The notes under the pieces: generated by a model
Databases searched by the model: none
What the model was told of the DNA's origin: nothing
Seen by the model: only the letters and a program-made list of their open reading frames with translations
Part shown: positions 25,421 to 34,592 of the stretch, piece after piece
Layout of the letters: each line of letters opens with the position of its first letter
Numbering within the stretch: the first letter of the stretch is position 1
Source of the DNA: Rhizobium cauense
GTDB taxonomy: Bacteria > Pseudomonadota > Alphaproteobacteria > Rhizobiales > Rhizobiaceae
DNA: 64,000 nt
Reading direction: 5' to 3'
Assembly (NCBI RefSeq): GCF_019511525.1
Contig: NZ_JAEUAT010000005.1
Location: forward strand, 416,061-480,060
Translations under genes and position numbers: made by a program

Positions 25421-27160
25421 TCATGAATCGATGCTGGACGGCTGATTGCGTTGCTGCCGCATGACGTTCATTTCAGCGCGTTCGCGCGCCATTTCGCTGA
25501 CAGCCTGGCGCAGGACGGGATGCTTGGCCGTGAACATGTTGAAGTCCCGCCTTTCCAGCACGAAGAACTGGCAGAAGTCCACGGCCACGACATCCGCCGT
25601 CCGGCGACCGCCGCTGAGAAGGGCCATCTCGCCGAAGAATGCGCCGGGCTCCAGGGGGATCTTCCCGTCCGGAAGCTGCACCTCGACGGCGCCGGAAGAC
25701 AGGAAATACAGGCCATCGCCCCGGTCGCCCTTGCGGATCACGCGTTCGCCGGGCAGTGCGGATTTCGGACGGAAAAGAAGAAGCAACTCCTCCTGCGAAT
25801 CTTCGCTGACCTTGGCAAAGAGCGGAAATGTCTCGATCAATTCCTGCATTTCCAGCTGATGCTGGCGTTCGCGCGCTTCGTTGACCGCACGGATTTTCTC
25901 AAGCTCGCGGCCAAGTGCCTCGTGTCGGCGGCGACCGAAGCGATGGCTGAGCACGGGCCATCTCGCTTGCACATGGGTGTGGACCGCTTCGGCACCCGCG
26001 CAGACCAGGGGATTGAGCGTGATCGAAATGATCGCCGAGGCGAGGATGATATCCTGCCCGTCTTCCGGCAACAGTCCGAGTGTGACGCCAAGACCTGCAA
26101 GAATGAAGGAGAACTCACCGATCTGCGCCAGTCCGGCCGACACCGTCAGCGCCATCCCGATCGGGTAGCGAAGCAGGACGATGATCAGGAAGGAGATGGC
26201 GGTCTTCCCGACGATGATCAATGCGAGTGCGCCGATCACGGCCATCGGCTGGCGAACCAGGATTGTCGGATCGAACAGCATGCCGACAGATACGAAAAAC
26301 AGGACCGAAAATGCGTTCTGGAGTGGCAATGAATCGGCAGCAGCCCGATGGCTGAGGTGGGATTCGCTCATGACGACGCCGGCGAAAAAGGCGCCGAGCG
26401 CAAACGAAACGCCGAAGATTTGTGCCGAGCCGAACGCGATGCCGAGTGCTATGGCGAGGACAGCCAGCGTGAAGAGTTCGCGGGATCCGGTTCGGGCGAC
26501 CAGCGTCAGGAGCCAGGGTACGATCTTGGGCCCGAGAAAGATCGCCATGACCGCAAAGGCGCCAACCTTCAGCAGCGTCAGTGCAATCGTTAGCGGAAGC
26601 GGCAGTCCGGCGGCGTGGCCGGCGGCATGACCCCCGAGCAACTCGGCTACGGCGGGCAGTAGCACCAGCGCCAGAACCATGGCGAGGTCTTCGACGATCA
26701 GCCAGCCGACCGCCACGCGGCCGCTTGCCGCATTGAGCAGGTTTCGCTCTTCGAGCGCCTTCAAGAGTACGACGGTACTCGCCACGGAAAGGCTGAGGCC
26801 GAAGACGATGCCGGCACCCAGACTCCAGCCCCACCATTCGACAAGCGCGATGCCGATCACCGTGACGACCGCGATCCTGGCGATCGCGCCGGGAACGGCA
26901 ATGCCGCGCACGGCAAGCAGATCGGCTGTGGAAAAGTGCAAGCCAACGCCGAACATGAGCAGGATGACGCCCATCTCTGCCAGCTGGCTGGCAAGCGCCG
27001 TGTCGGCGACGAAGCCCGGTGTCATCGGTCCCATGGCGATGCCAGCGACGAGGTAACCGACAAGCGGCGGCAGACGCAGCCGGTCTGCGATGTAGCCGAG
27101 TATCGCCGCAAAGACGAAACTCACGGCAACTGTGGCAATAAGCGATACTTCTTGATGCAA
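25421..27160 (-). CDS. CPA2 cation:proton antiporter with C-terminal cyclic-nucleotide-binding domain
   Basis: The protein is 579 aa. Residues 1-390 are a Na+/H+-exchanger fold of the Kef/YbaL type with about 12-13 helices (PPLVGYLVAGIAMGP; LGAFFAGVVMSESHLSHRA; GLAQIGEFSFILAGLG). After a charged linker (about 400-445), residues about 450-565 form a cNMP-binding fold (FPLFAKVSEDSQEELL; ALPGERVIRKGDRGDGLYFLSSG; PGAFFGEMALLSGGRRTADV, holding the phosphate-binding-cassette Glu and Arg). No RCK/TrkA-N domain is present, unlike KefB/KefC. The start appears to be a TTG at 27160 after AGAGGG. Confidence 0.9.
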   Translation of the reverse strand: MHQEVSLIATVAVSFVFAAILGYIADRLRLPPLVGYLVAGIAMGPMTPGFVADTALASQLAEMGVILLMFGVGLHFSTADLLAVRGIAVPGAIARIAVVTVIGIALVEWWGWSLGAGIVFGLSLSVASTVVLLKALEERNLLNAASGRVAVGWLIVEDLAMVLALVLLPAVAELLGGHAAGHAAGLPLPLTIALTLLKVGAFAVMAIFLGPKIVPWLLTLVARTGSRELFTLAVLAIALGIAFGSAQIFGVSFALGAFFAGVVMSESHLSHRAAADSLPLQNAFSVLFFVSVGMLFDPTILVRQPMAVIGALALIIVGKTAISFLIIVLLRYPIGMALTVSAGLAQIGEFSFILAGLGVTLGLLPEDGQDIILASAIISITLNPLVCAGAEAVHTHVQARWPVLSHRFGRRRHEALGRELEKIRAVNEARERQHQLEMQELIETFPLFAKVSEDSQEELLLLFRPKSALPGERVIRKGDRGDGLYFLSSGAVEVQLPDGKIPLEPGAFFGEMALLSGGRRTADVVAVDFCQFFVLERRDFNMFTAKHPVLRQAVSEMARERAEMNVMRQQRNQPSSIDS

Positions 27161-27395
27161 GCGTACAATTTCCCTCTTGGCGGGCGCAGTTTGGCCGAAA
27201 CGCCCAAGAAGTTAAACAGTTGATTTTCAGCCATCCAGCTATTCGTCGGTACGGCTTGAATGAGGCGCAATGAAGTGAGAGCACTTACGCTACGGCGTTG
27301 GGGTCAAAGCGGTCGGGTGTCGATCGGAATTTTCACTCCAAGCAATCGATACTCGACATGATTGACAGGATCGCGACGCACATCAGTCCGTGCGA

Positions 27396-28403
27396 CTATC
27401 GTGGCGCCCGATCCCGAACCACCTTCCAGAGCCGCCAGGCTTCACCCGCAAGCGCGATCGGGAGTCCCGAAAGTGCGATTGAACCGAACCCGGCCAGACG
27501 AGAAAAGCCGCCCAACCGTGTCCTGGGCTTCGTCCAATCGCTGCCCGCAAGGTCACTGCTGTAGGACCTTGCAATGAGAGTGTAAGGGGAGGTGTCACGA
27601 TAGATGAGGTCCAAGGACTGAACGAGTGTTGCCTTTGCCGTATTTTGGCGGCGCCAAGGCTTGGGTCCCTGCGAGTGGATGAACAAGGTAGGCCCGCGCC
27701 TTAGCCAGCGTACGCGTTCTCCGGGCGTAAAACCAAATAATCCGAAGCATTGCGTGATGCCTTTCCCAATGCGGAGCATTTCCAATGGGGTCTTGTGAAA
27801 CGGGGCTGTAGAAAGGACCACGGTCAAGAGATCCTGATCGCCGAACAAATGGAACGGCCTGTCGAGGTAATTGCCTTTCTGCGCCGTGACGTAGCGAGTA
27901 TCGCCCAACAGCTCTTTCCATCGCTCCAAAAGTGGCAGGTGCGATCGATTTACAGCGACGACACAACTGTTGACGCCGGATTCAAGCAATCTTTCCGGCT
28001 CTAGATCCCACGCTTTCGCCCTTCGGCCACCGTCGTTACGGTCGCGAGCCCAAAGGGCCTCTTCCGCGACTATTATTCTAGGCGCTGTAGGGTCGAAGAA
28101 CTGATCGGGAATAGGAGCAGTCACCATGATGTCGGAGTCTATCCAGACCGCGGCATCAGCGAACTCAAGAGCTTTCTGCAGAAGATCGGGTTTAATGTTC
28201 CAACCGCTAGGCGACCCTTCCGTCAGGGTGAAGCGCCGAACCAATGGGATGTCTTTCAGCCAATTTGAAAGATCGTCAGTAGCATTTGGCAAAAATGCAA
28301 ATATTTCTAAATTCGGATTATATCTACGCAAACTTGAAATCAGTATTCTTATTCCGACTTCCTCCTCGATTCTATCTTCATAGATACAAATCGCGCCAGG
28401 CAT
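27396..28403 (-). CDS. Putative glycosyltransferase (GT8-like, GT-A fold), 335 aa
   Basis: The N-terminal Rossmann-like region (GIRILISSLRRYNPNLEIFAFLPN) is followed by a DxD-type metal/nucleotide-sugar motif in AAVWIDSDIMV (Asp-Ser-Asp) and a later acidic motif in FGDQDLLTVV. This pattern suggests a retaining GT-A enzyme. The C-terminus carries a hydrophobic/basic stretch that could associate with membrane. The 5' end and upstream DNA are visibly more AT-rich than the neighbours, which with the tRNA-Leu gene nearby hints at transfer. GGAG lies 7 nt before the ATG. Donor and acceptor are unknown. Confidence 0.65.
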   Translation of the reverse strand: MPGAICIYEDRIEEEVGIRILISSLRRYNPNLEIFAFLPNATDDLSNWLKDIPLVRRFTLTEGSPSGWNIKPDLLQKALEFADAAVWIDSDIMVTAPIPDQFFDPTAPRIIVAEEALWARDRNDGGRRAKAWDLEPERLLESGVNSCVVAVNRSHLPLLERWKELLGDTRYVTAQKGNYLDRPFHLFGDQDLLTVVLSTAPFHKTPLEMLRIGKGITQCFGLFGFTPGERVRWLRRGPTLFIHSQGPKPWRRQNTAKATLVQSLDLIYRDTSPYTLIARSYSSDLAGSDWTKPRTRLGGFSRLAGFGSIALSGLPIALAGEAWRLWKVVRDRAPR

Positions 28404-28707
28404 TATATTTCTCCAAGTATAGATCCAACTTGGAAACTATTGTTCAATCTATGCTGGTTTTCAAGTTCCCCTTCATGAGGTTGCCATAAGCCTCGTCATG
28501 CAAATGGTTCTTCCGCCAAAGAGATTAGGGGAGTCTCTCGCCGCTTCTCGGACATGGAAGAGAAGCCCGGGCGCTGGGCCATACACGCAGGAGTTTGGAA
28601 CAGGCCGTTTGGTGGGGCTGATTTACAACGTGGCGAAGTGCCGACGCATCCTGATCGGAACGAAAATCAGAAAACTCTGTAAGGAAATCAATGTCGATCT
28701 TGGGAGG
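28404..28707. other. Intergenic stretch between glycosyltransferase and tRNA-Leu
   Basis: About 300 bp without a supported gene. The part next to the glycosyltransferase start is AT-rich and should hold its promoter. I found no repeat of the tRNA 3' end here that would mark an integration site. Confidence 0.5.
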
Positions 28708-28792
28708 TGGTGCCCCATGCCGGGGTCGAACCAGCACTTCTTTCGAAACTCGATTTTGAGTCGAGCGCGTCTACCAATTCCGCCAATGGGGC
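28708..28792 (-). tRNA. tRNA-Leu (anticodon CAA)
   Basis: Read on the minus strand the sequence folds into a full class-II cloverleaf. The acceptor stem is GCCCCAT/ATGGGGC, the D arm contains GGTAGACGC, and the anticodon stem is CTCGA/TCGAG with loop CTCAAAA, giving anticodon CAA. There is a short variable arm, a T arm with GGTTCGACC, and an encoded CCA end. The length is 85 nt. It decodes UUG. Its 3' end points toward the AT-rich glycosyltransferase gene. Confidence 0.95.
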
Positions 28793-28916
28793 AACGGATA
28801 CCGACGAGGCGGCTGTCTAGCATGCGTTCGCCCGCGCGCGCAAGACGGCGGGCGACGTTCTCGGTTTGATTTATTGGAGGTTTCGGCCCGGAGAGGGTCG
28901 AAAGCCCTAGGACTTA

Positions 28917-30215
28917 TCAATGTGCGCCGGCTGTGGCTGGCTGGCGGAGACCAGACTTCTTCAGCGTAATCGCAAGAATCGAGGCGAGCAGGCAGAAGGC
29001 GCCGGCAATGAAGAATGCGGGCAGGTAGCTATCCAGCTCGGTTCGCGACCAGCCGGCGCCGTAGGCGGCGGTTGCGGCCCCAAGCTGATGCCCGGCGAAG
29101 ACCCAGCCGAAGACGAGGCCGGCCTTTTCGCGTCCGAATCGGTCGGCGGCGATCTTGACGGTCGGCGGGACGGTCGCGATCCAGTCGAGGCCGTAGAAGA
29201 CCGCGAAGATCGACAGGCCGTAGAAGCTGAAGTCGCTAAAGGGCAGGAAAAGCAGCGAGAGGCCACGCAAGCCATAGTACCAGAAGAGCAGCCAGCGGTT
29301 GTCGAAACGGTCGGAGAGCCAGCCGGAACCGATCGTGCCGAAGAAATCGAAGATCCCCATGACGGCGAGGACGCTGGCAGCGGCAACAGGCACGATACCG
29401 AAGTCGCCGCAGAGCGTGACGAAATGGGTCTGGATCAGACCGTTGGTGCTGAGGCCGCAGATGAAGAAGGTGGCGAACAGGATCCAGAAGGTTGAGGTCC
29501 CGGAGATTTCCTTGAGAACCGTGATCGGGGTCGCCAACATTGTCAGCAGGCCACCTTGGGGCGGCACATGCGGCGTGACGTGCTCATCACCAAAAGCCGG
29601 CAGGTTCAGGTCCGAGGGGCGGTCCCGCATGAAGGCCAGCACCAGAAGCGCGGCCACCATGATCATGCCGCAAACGAAAAAGACCGTCCCGCGCCATCCG
29701 TAGCGTTCGGTGAGTTCTGCCATGAGCGGCAGGAAAACCAGCTGGCCGGTTGCGGAACTCGCGGACAGCATGCCGACCACGAGGCCGCGATGCTTGGTGA
29801 ACCAGCGGGCGGATACGGTTGCCGCGAGTACCATTGCCGTGAGCCCGGTGCCGAAGCCGACGACGACGCCCCAGAGCAGCAGCAACTGCCACAGCTCGGT
29901 CATGAACAACGAGCCGACGAAACCGCCGCTGATCAGGACCATGGCGAAGACGATGACCTTGCGGACGCCGAAATAATTCATGAAGGCGGCGGAGAATGGT
30001 CCCATGAGCCCGAACAGGATCAGGCGGACGGCCAGCGCGGACGAAATCTGCGAGGTCTCCCAACCGAATTCGTCCTGGAGCGGCTTGATGAGAACGCCCG
30101 GGGCGCCCATCGCACCGGCAGTCACAAGCATGGTGAGGAAGGTTGCCGCGACGACCACCCATCCGTAGTGGATGTTGCGTCGCGCCAGCGATGAGGCAAG
30201 TGCAGTCGATACCAT
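28917..30215 (-). CDS. MFS transporter, 12 TM
   Basis: This major facilitator protein of 432 aa opens with HYGWVVVAATFLTMLV and shows the MFS motif between TM2 and TM3 (NYFGVRKVIVFAM). Two six-helix bundles are separated by a loop around residues 190-225 (FMRDRPSDLNLPAFGDE). The layout resembles the oxalate/formate and monocarboxylate antiporter branch, so an organic acid substrate is possible but not shown. It is divergent from a TetR regulator, with two palindromic sites between them, so it is probably the regulated target. Confidence 0.88.
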   Translation of the reverse strand: MVSTALASSLARRNIHYGWVVVAATFLTMLVTAGAMGAPGVLIKPLQDEFGWETSQISSALAVRLILFGLMGPFSAAFMNYFGVRKVIVFAMVLISGGFVGSLFMTELWQLLLLWGVVVGFGTGLTAMVLAATVSARWFTKHRGLVVGMLSASSATGQLVFLPLMAELTERYGWRGTVFFVCGMIMVAALLVLAFMRDRPSDLNLPAFGDEHVTPHVPPQGGLLTMLATPITVLKEISGTSTFWILFATFFICGLSTNGLIQTHFVTLCGDFGIVPVAAASVLAVMGIFDFFGTIGSGWLSDRFDNRWLLFWYYGLRGLSLLFLPFSDFSFYGLSIFAVFYGLDWIATVPPTVKIAADRFGREKAGLVFGWVFAGHQLGAATAAYGAGWSRTELDSYLPAFFIAGAFCLLASILAITLKKSGLRQPATAGAH

Positions 30216-30263
30216 GTGGCCGTTCCGTCCTGGAGGTTGCCGGAGATTATTGGAAGCTTTTAG

Positions 30264-30277
30264 ATGATGATCATCAT
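30264..30277. promoter_or_regulatory. Putative TetR operator 1 (perfect 14-bp palindrome)
   Basis: ATGATGATCATCAT is a perfect palindrome located 49 bp upstream of the MFS start. Position between the divergent transporter and TetR genes makes it a likely operator. Confidence 0.55.
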
Positions 30278-30292
30278 AATTGTTGCGTATTG

Positions 30293-30306
30293 ATGATGGA
30301 CGTCAT
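30293..30306. promoter_or_regulatory. Putative TetR operator 2 (imperfect copy)
   Basis: ATGATGGACGTCAT matches the upstream palindrome at 11 of 14 positions, centred 29 bp away and 35 bp before the TetR start. The two sites could give cooperative repression of both genes. Confidence 0.45.
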
Positions 30307-30340
30307 ATAAATTGTCAAGCTGCTAATTGCGGAGAAGCGA

Positions 30341-30922
30341 ATGCGGGTCAGCCGAGAGAAATTTGCCCAGAATCGGGAGAAGATCCTGCAGGTTGCCAGC
30401 GTGCTGTTTCGTGAAAAGGGCTTCGATGGCATCGGCGTTGCCGAGATCATGAAGGCCGCCGGAATGACGCATGGCGGATTCTACGGACATTTCGAATCGA
30501 AGGAGGAGTTGGCGCTGGAAGTGAGCCGGGCTCTGATCGAGAAGGTCAAGGTCCGCTGGAACGAGATCATCGCGGCATCCGAACAGCCGCTTGACGCGCT
30601 GCTCAAGCACTATCTTTCACGCCTCAGCGTTGACGATCCGGGCGGAAGCTGCGTCTTCGCTTCGCTTGCCCAGGAGGTCAGCCGCAGTGAGGGGCCGGTG
30701 CGCGCCACGTTCAACGACGGACTTTCGATGCTGGTCGATCTTTTGTCCGAGATCGTGCCCGGCGAGACCCCCGAGGAGCGGCGCAAGAACGGATTTGCGA
30801 CGCTTTCGGCGATGATGGGCGCGGTGATCCTGGCACGTGCCGTCGAAAGCCGCGAATTGTCCGACAGCTTCCTCTATACGACCCGCGACGCGCTTTCCGT
30901 GGGAAAAGCGCCGGGTCGCTAG
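30341..30922 (+). CDS. TetR-family transcriptional regulator
   Basis: The protein is 193 aa. The N-terminal helix-turn-helix is textbook TetR: ILQVASVLFREKGFDGIGV, then EIMKAAGMTHGGFYGHFESK, followed by a helical ligand domain. The GGFYGHFxSKExL form is common in regulators of small efflux or detoxification genes. GGAG lies 6 nt before the ATG. It is divergent from the MFS gene. Its stop codon overlaps the stop of the convergent methyltransferase gene within CTAG. Confidence 0.92.
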   Translation: MRVSREKFAQNREKILQVASVLFREKGFDGIGVAEIMKAAGMTHGGFYGHFESKEELALEVSRALIEKVKVRWNEIIAASEQPLDALLKHYLSRLSVDDPGGSCVFASLAQEVSRSEGPVRATFNDGLSMLVDLLSEIVPGETPEERRKNGFATLSAMMGAVILARAVESRELSDSFLYTTRDALSVGKAPGR

Positions 30923-31713
30923 CTACGGCGCGCGATCAGGGCGCCGATCCCCACCACCTCCGAGAATTCACCTTCGGGTGAAAGCTTGAAAAGGGCGGCG
31001 CGAAGTTCTGCCTCGAAGGCTTCGGCGCCCTCGCCGAGAGTCTGTCGTGACGTGACCGATGTAGACAAGGCTCGCCCAACGATATCGTCGGGACTGAGCT
31101 TGCGTTCCCTGACGAGGGCGATCCGCTCCAGATCGTTGAAAGCGGAATTCAGCAGGATGCGTTCGTGCTCGATCCAATCCGGTCCTTTCCGCCGTTCGCG
31201 GTCGGCATTGCGTTCCGGCGCAAAGGTTTCGGACAGCCTGTTGACGGCCTGTCGCCAGTCGGGTGTCGATGAGATATGGCGGTCACCAAACAGCACGACA
31301 CAGCCGCTCTTGACGGTTATCTCGTCGAGCGCCCTCAGCGTCGCGGGTCGATCCATCCAGTGGAAGGAGCGCCCCATGACGGTCAGCTTGAGTGGCGCGA
31401 AGCGTGAATCGAGATCGTAGGACGAGCCTTTGACGAAGGTGACATCGACGCCGGCGGCCGCCGCATCGGCGCGAGCGGTCTCCAGCATTTCCGGTTCGGG
31501 ATCGAGGCCGACGACCGTGGCCTTGGCCAGTCGGGCAAAGGCGATGCCGAGCTGACCCGGACCGCAACCGAGATCGAGCACGCGCTCGCCGGCAGAACGA
31601 TCAGTCCGTTCCGCGATCCGTTTAATCAGTCGGTCGGGATAGGGAACACGATAGCGAGTGTAGTAGGTCGCGGTCGACTGAAAGCGGCGCGCCTCGAATG
31701 GAATGGTGATCAT
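30919..31713 (-). CDS. SAM-dependent methyltransferase, class I
   Basis: The protein is 264 aa. Motif I is LDLGCGPGQLGIAFARL, with the acidic residue of motif II in VVGLDPEPEMLE and motif III around LTVMGRSFHWMD. This set matches the UbiE/Methyltransf_11-25 type, and the FHWMD post-motif is common in small-molecule methyltransferases. The substrate cannot be inferred. It precedes the aldo/keto reductase region but has its own leader, and converges on tetR with overlapping stops. Confidence 0.87.
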   Translation of the reverse strand: MITIPFEARRFQSTATYYTRYRVPYPDRLIKRIAERTDRSAGERVLDLGCGPGQLGIAFARLAKATVVGLDPEPEMLETARADAAAAGVDVTFVKGSSYDLDSRFAPLKLTVMGRSFHWMDRPATLRALDEITVKSGCVVLFGDRHISSTPDWRQAVNRLSETFAPERNADRERRKGPDWIEHERILLNSAFNDLERIALVRERKLSPDDIVGRALSTSVTSRQTLGEGAEAFEAELRAALFKLSPEGEFSEVVGIGALIARRS

Positions 31714-31785
31714 GGCAACGTCCTTGAGCGGACGGCCGGTCGCGTGCTTTTGAACGCGCGATCCGGCCCCTAAGAATGGATGTCG

Positions 31786-32766
31786 TTATTTGAAGCCTTC
31801 GACCCGGTGTGGAACGTAAGGCTCCTCCAGGGTCGCGACATCTTCCGGTGTCAGCTTGACCGACAATGCAGCAACCGCGTCGGCCAGATGGTTCGCTTTG
31901 GATGCACCGATGATCGGCGCCGTGACGGCGCCCTTCTGCAAGATCCAGGCCGTGGCGATCTGGGCACGGGCGACGCCATGCTTGGCGGCCAGCTTGCCCA
32001 CGATACCAATGATGGTGCGGTCGGCGTCTTCCGCCTGTTTGTAGAGCGTCTTGCCGAATTCATCCGTCTCGCTGCGGGCGGTCTTCTCGTCCCAATCGCG
32101 CGTCAGCCGGCCGCGGGCGAGCGGGCTCCACGGGATCACCGCAATCTTCTGGTCCTGGCAGAAAGGCAGCATCTCGCGCTCCTCCTCGCGGTAGAGCAGG
32201 TTCAGATGATCCTGCATGCTGACGAAGGGCGTCCAGCCGTTGGCGCGCGAGGTATAGAGCATCTTGGCGAACTGCCACGCATACATGGAAGAAGCGCCGA
32301 TATAGCGTGCCTTGCCCGCCTTCACGACGTCATGCAGCGCTTCCAGGGTTTCCTCGATCGGCGTCGTAGGGTCGAAGCGGTGGATTTGATAGAGGTCGAC
32401 GTAGTCGGTGCCGAGGCGGCGCAGGCTGTTGTCGATCTCGTCGAAGATCGCCTTTCGTGACAGGCCGGCGCCGTTCGGCCCGGGTCGCATGCGATTGAAA
32501 ACCTTGGTCGCGAGGACGATCTCGTCGCGCTTCGAGAAGTCCCGAATTGCCCGGCCGACAATCTCTTCGGACGATCCGTCCGAGTAGACGTTGGCGGTGT
32601 CGAGAAAGTTGATGCCGAGATCCAGCGCTTGCTTGATCAATGCGCGGCTGTCCTCCTCGCCGAGCGTCCAGCTGTGATTGCCGCGGGCGGGCTCGCCGAA
32701 GGTCATGCAGCCCAGGCAGATTTTCGACACTTCCAGCCCAGTGCCGCCAAATTTGACGTAGTCCAT
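31786..32766 (-). CDS. Aldo/keto reductase
   Basis: This NADPH-dependent oxidoreductase of the AKR superfamily has 326 aa. The catalytic tetrad is visible: Asp and Tyr in FLDTANVYSDGSSEE, Lys in VLATKVFN, and His in YQIHRFDP. The opening VKFGGTGLEVSKICLGCMTFG and the LARGRLTRD segment fit the YajO/Tas-like subgroup. The true substrate is unknown. It is divergent from the acyl-CoA synthetase with a 184-bp gap. Confidence 0.92.
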   Translation of the reverse strand: MDYVKFGGTGLEVSKICLGCMTFGEPARGNHSWTLGEEDSRALIKQALDLGINFLDTANVYSDGSSEEIVGRAIRDFSKRDEIVLATKVFNRMRPGPNGAGLSRKAIFDEIDNSLRRLGTDYVDLYQIHRFDPTTPIEETLEALHDVVKAGKARYIGASSMYAWQFAKMLYTSRANGWTPFVSMQDHLNLLYREEEREMLPFCQDQKIAVIPWSPLARGRLTRDWDEKTARSETDEFGKTLYKQAEDADRTIIGIVGKLAAKHGVARAQIATAWILQKGAVTAPIIGASKANHLADAVAALSVKLTPEDVATLEEPYVPHRVEGFK

Positions 32767-32950
32767 GAAGTTACTCCAAATATCGGGTCGCTACCCAGCG
32801 CGCCCTTTGATCTAGTGCGGCAAACACGAAAGTGTGGGCCGCTGACATAAAAGTTTTGTGACCGGCCCGTGGGCGCTCAGCAGTGCATGCGCTTGCGCAT
32901 GCGGAGTTCCCGGTGTTAGCTGCTGCAGCATTTTGACTGGATTTCCGCCG

Positions 32951-34579
32951 ATGAGACTACCGCAGTGCGATCGCTACGAAGACCTGTACCGAGATTTTGC
33001 GTGGGACATACCGGAGGATTTCAATATCGGTCGTGCGGTCAGCGACGATTGGGCCGAGCGAACGCCGGGGCGAACCTGTCTGGAGCATTTCAGTCCAGAC
33101 GGCAATCACCTGTCGATGACCTACCGCGAACTGGCGGATCGATCCTCGTCGCTTGCCAATGCGTTCGTGGCGCTCGGTTTGAAGAAGGGCGATCGGGTCG
33201 CGCTCTTGCTGCCGCAATCGTTCGAGACCGTTGTCGCGCATGTCGCGATCTACAAGATGGGCGCGATCGCCCTGCCACTGGCTTTGCTCTTCGGCGTCGA
33301 GGCGTTGGAATACCGGCTCCGGACGGCTGGTGCGTCCGCAGTCATCACCAATGCGTTCGGGCTTGAGCGGATCAGCCAGATCAGAGCTCGGCTGCCCGAT
33401 CTGGCCGAGGTGATCTGCGTCGACGGCATCGGGCACGGCGCACGATCTTTCGCTGCACTGGTGGAAGACCACCCGCCAGTGTTCGAAGTTGCGAAGACCG
33501 CGCCTGATGATCCGGCCTTGATGATCTTTACCTCGGGAACGACAGGTCCGCCGAAGGGTGCTCTGCATGGCCATCACGTGCTGGCCGGGCATATACCGGG
33601 CATGCAATTCGCCCATGAGGGCTTCCCGCAGCCGGGCGACAAGGTCTGGACACCATCCGACTGGGCCTGGGCCGGCGGCTTGCTGAATGCGTTGCTGCCC
33701 AGCCTGTTGCTCGGCGTCCCTGTCGTCTCGTCACCGGCGCAAAAGTTCGATGCCGACATGGCCTATCGCATCATGGCCGAAATGAAGGTGCGCAACGGCT
33801 TCATCCCGCCGACGGCGCTGCGGCTGCTGAAATCGGTGCCCGATCCGCGCTCAAAGTACGACCTCGTGCTGCGGACGATCGGTGCCGCGGGCGAGTCGCT
33901 CGGCGCCGAGACACAGGAATGGGTCAAACGGACGCTTGGGATTACCGTCAACGAGTTCTACGGCCAGACCGAGTGCAACTTCGTGCTTTCGTCGAGTGCA
34001 GCGATCGGCGTCAGCCGTGCCGGCGCAATCGGTCGACCGGTGCCCGGGCATAGCGTGGCGATCATCAGTGAAGCAGGTGAAGAGCTGCCTGTCGGTGAAG
34101 CGGGGCAGATTGCCATCCGCCGGCCAGATCCCGTCATGTTTCTCGGCTATTGGAACGATGCGGCGGCGACCGAGCGGAAGTTCGTTGGCGACTGCCTGCT
34201 GACCGGCGATATTGGACGCCGGGATGAGGAAGGATACGTCACCTTCTTCGGACGGGACGACGATGTCATCACGTCCTCAGGCTACCGCATCGGACCGGCT
34301 GAAATCGAGGACTGTCTCATCGGGCATCCGGCCGTGCAGCTGGCCGCCGCGGTTGGAAAGCCCGATCCCGTTCGTACCGAGATCGTCAAGGCCTACGTCG
34401 TGCTAGCTCCGGCGTATGAACCGAGCGAGCGGTTGGCCGCCGATATAAGCCATTGGGTAAAGACGCGGCTCTCCATGCATGAGTATCCCCGTGAGGTGGA
34501 ATTTGTGACGGAACTGCCGCTGACAACGACCGGCAAGGTCATCCGACGCCTGCTCAGGGAACGCGCGCGGGCCAGCTGA
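32951..34579 (+). CDS. Acyl-CoA synthetase (AMP-binding enzyme, ACSM-like)
   Basis: This enzyme activates a carboxylic acid with ATP and CoA. It is 542 aa from the ATG at 32951. The AMP-binding P-loop is FTSGTTGPPKGALHGHH, the adenylate-binding motif is NEFYGQTECN, the hinge is YVTFFGRDDDVITSSGYRIGP, and the C-terminal catalytic Lys lies in TTTGKVIRRL. The motifs resemble medium-chain and acetyl-type synthetases. An upstream extension to 32858 is Cys-rich and unlike the family, so I exclude it. It may work with etfBA/hbdA in acid catabolism, though it is not linked to them. Confidence 0.9.
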   Translation: MRLPQCDRYEDLYRDFAWDIPEDFNIGRAVSDDWAERTPGRTCLEHFSPDGNHLSMTYRELADRSSSLANAFVALGLKKGDRVALLLPQSFETVVAHVAIYKMGAIALPLALLFGVEALEYRLRTAGASAVITNAFGLERISQIRARLPDLAEVICVDGIGHGARSFAALVEDHPPVFEVAKTAPDDPALMIFTSGTTGPPKGALHGHHVLAGHIPGMQFAHEGFPQPGDKVWTPSDWAWAGGLLNALLPSLLLGVPVVSSPAQKFDADMAYRIMAEMKVRNGFIPPTALRLLKSVPDPRSKYDLVLRTIGAAGESLGAETQEWVKRTLGITVNEFYGQTECNFVLSSSAAIGVSRAGAIGRPVPGHSVAIISEAGEELPVGEAGQIAIRRPDPVMFLGYWNDAAATERKFVGDCLLTGDIGRRDEEGYVTFFGRDDDVITSSGYRIGPAEIEDCLIGHPAVQLAAAVGKPDPVRTEIVKAYVVLAPAYEPSERLAADISHWVKTRLSMHEYPREVEFVTELPLTTTGKVIRRLLRERARAS

Positions 34580-34592
34580 GAGGTTTGGCACC

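Noticed and set aside
27161..28707. Attachment-site duplicate of the tRNA-Leu 3' end
   Set aside because: Read through the stretch and found no second copy of the T-arm/acceptor sequence, so no island boundary is claimed.
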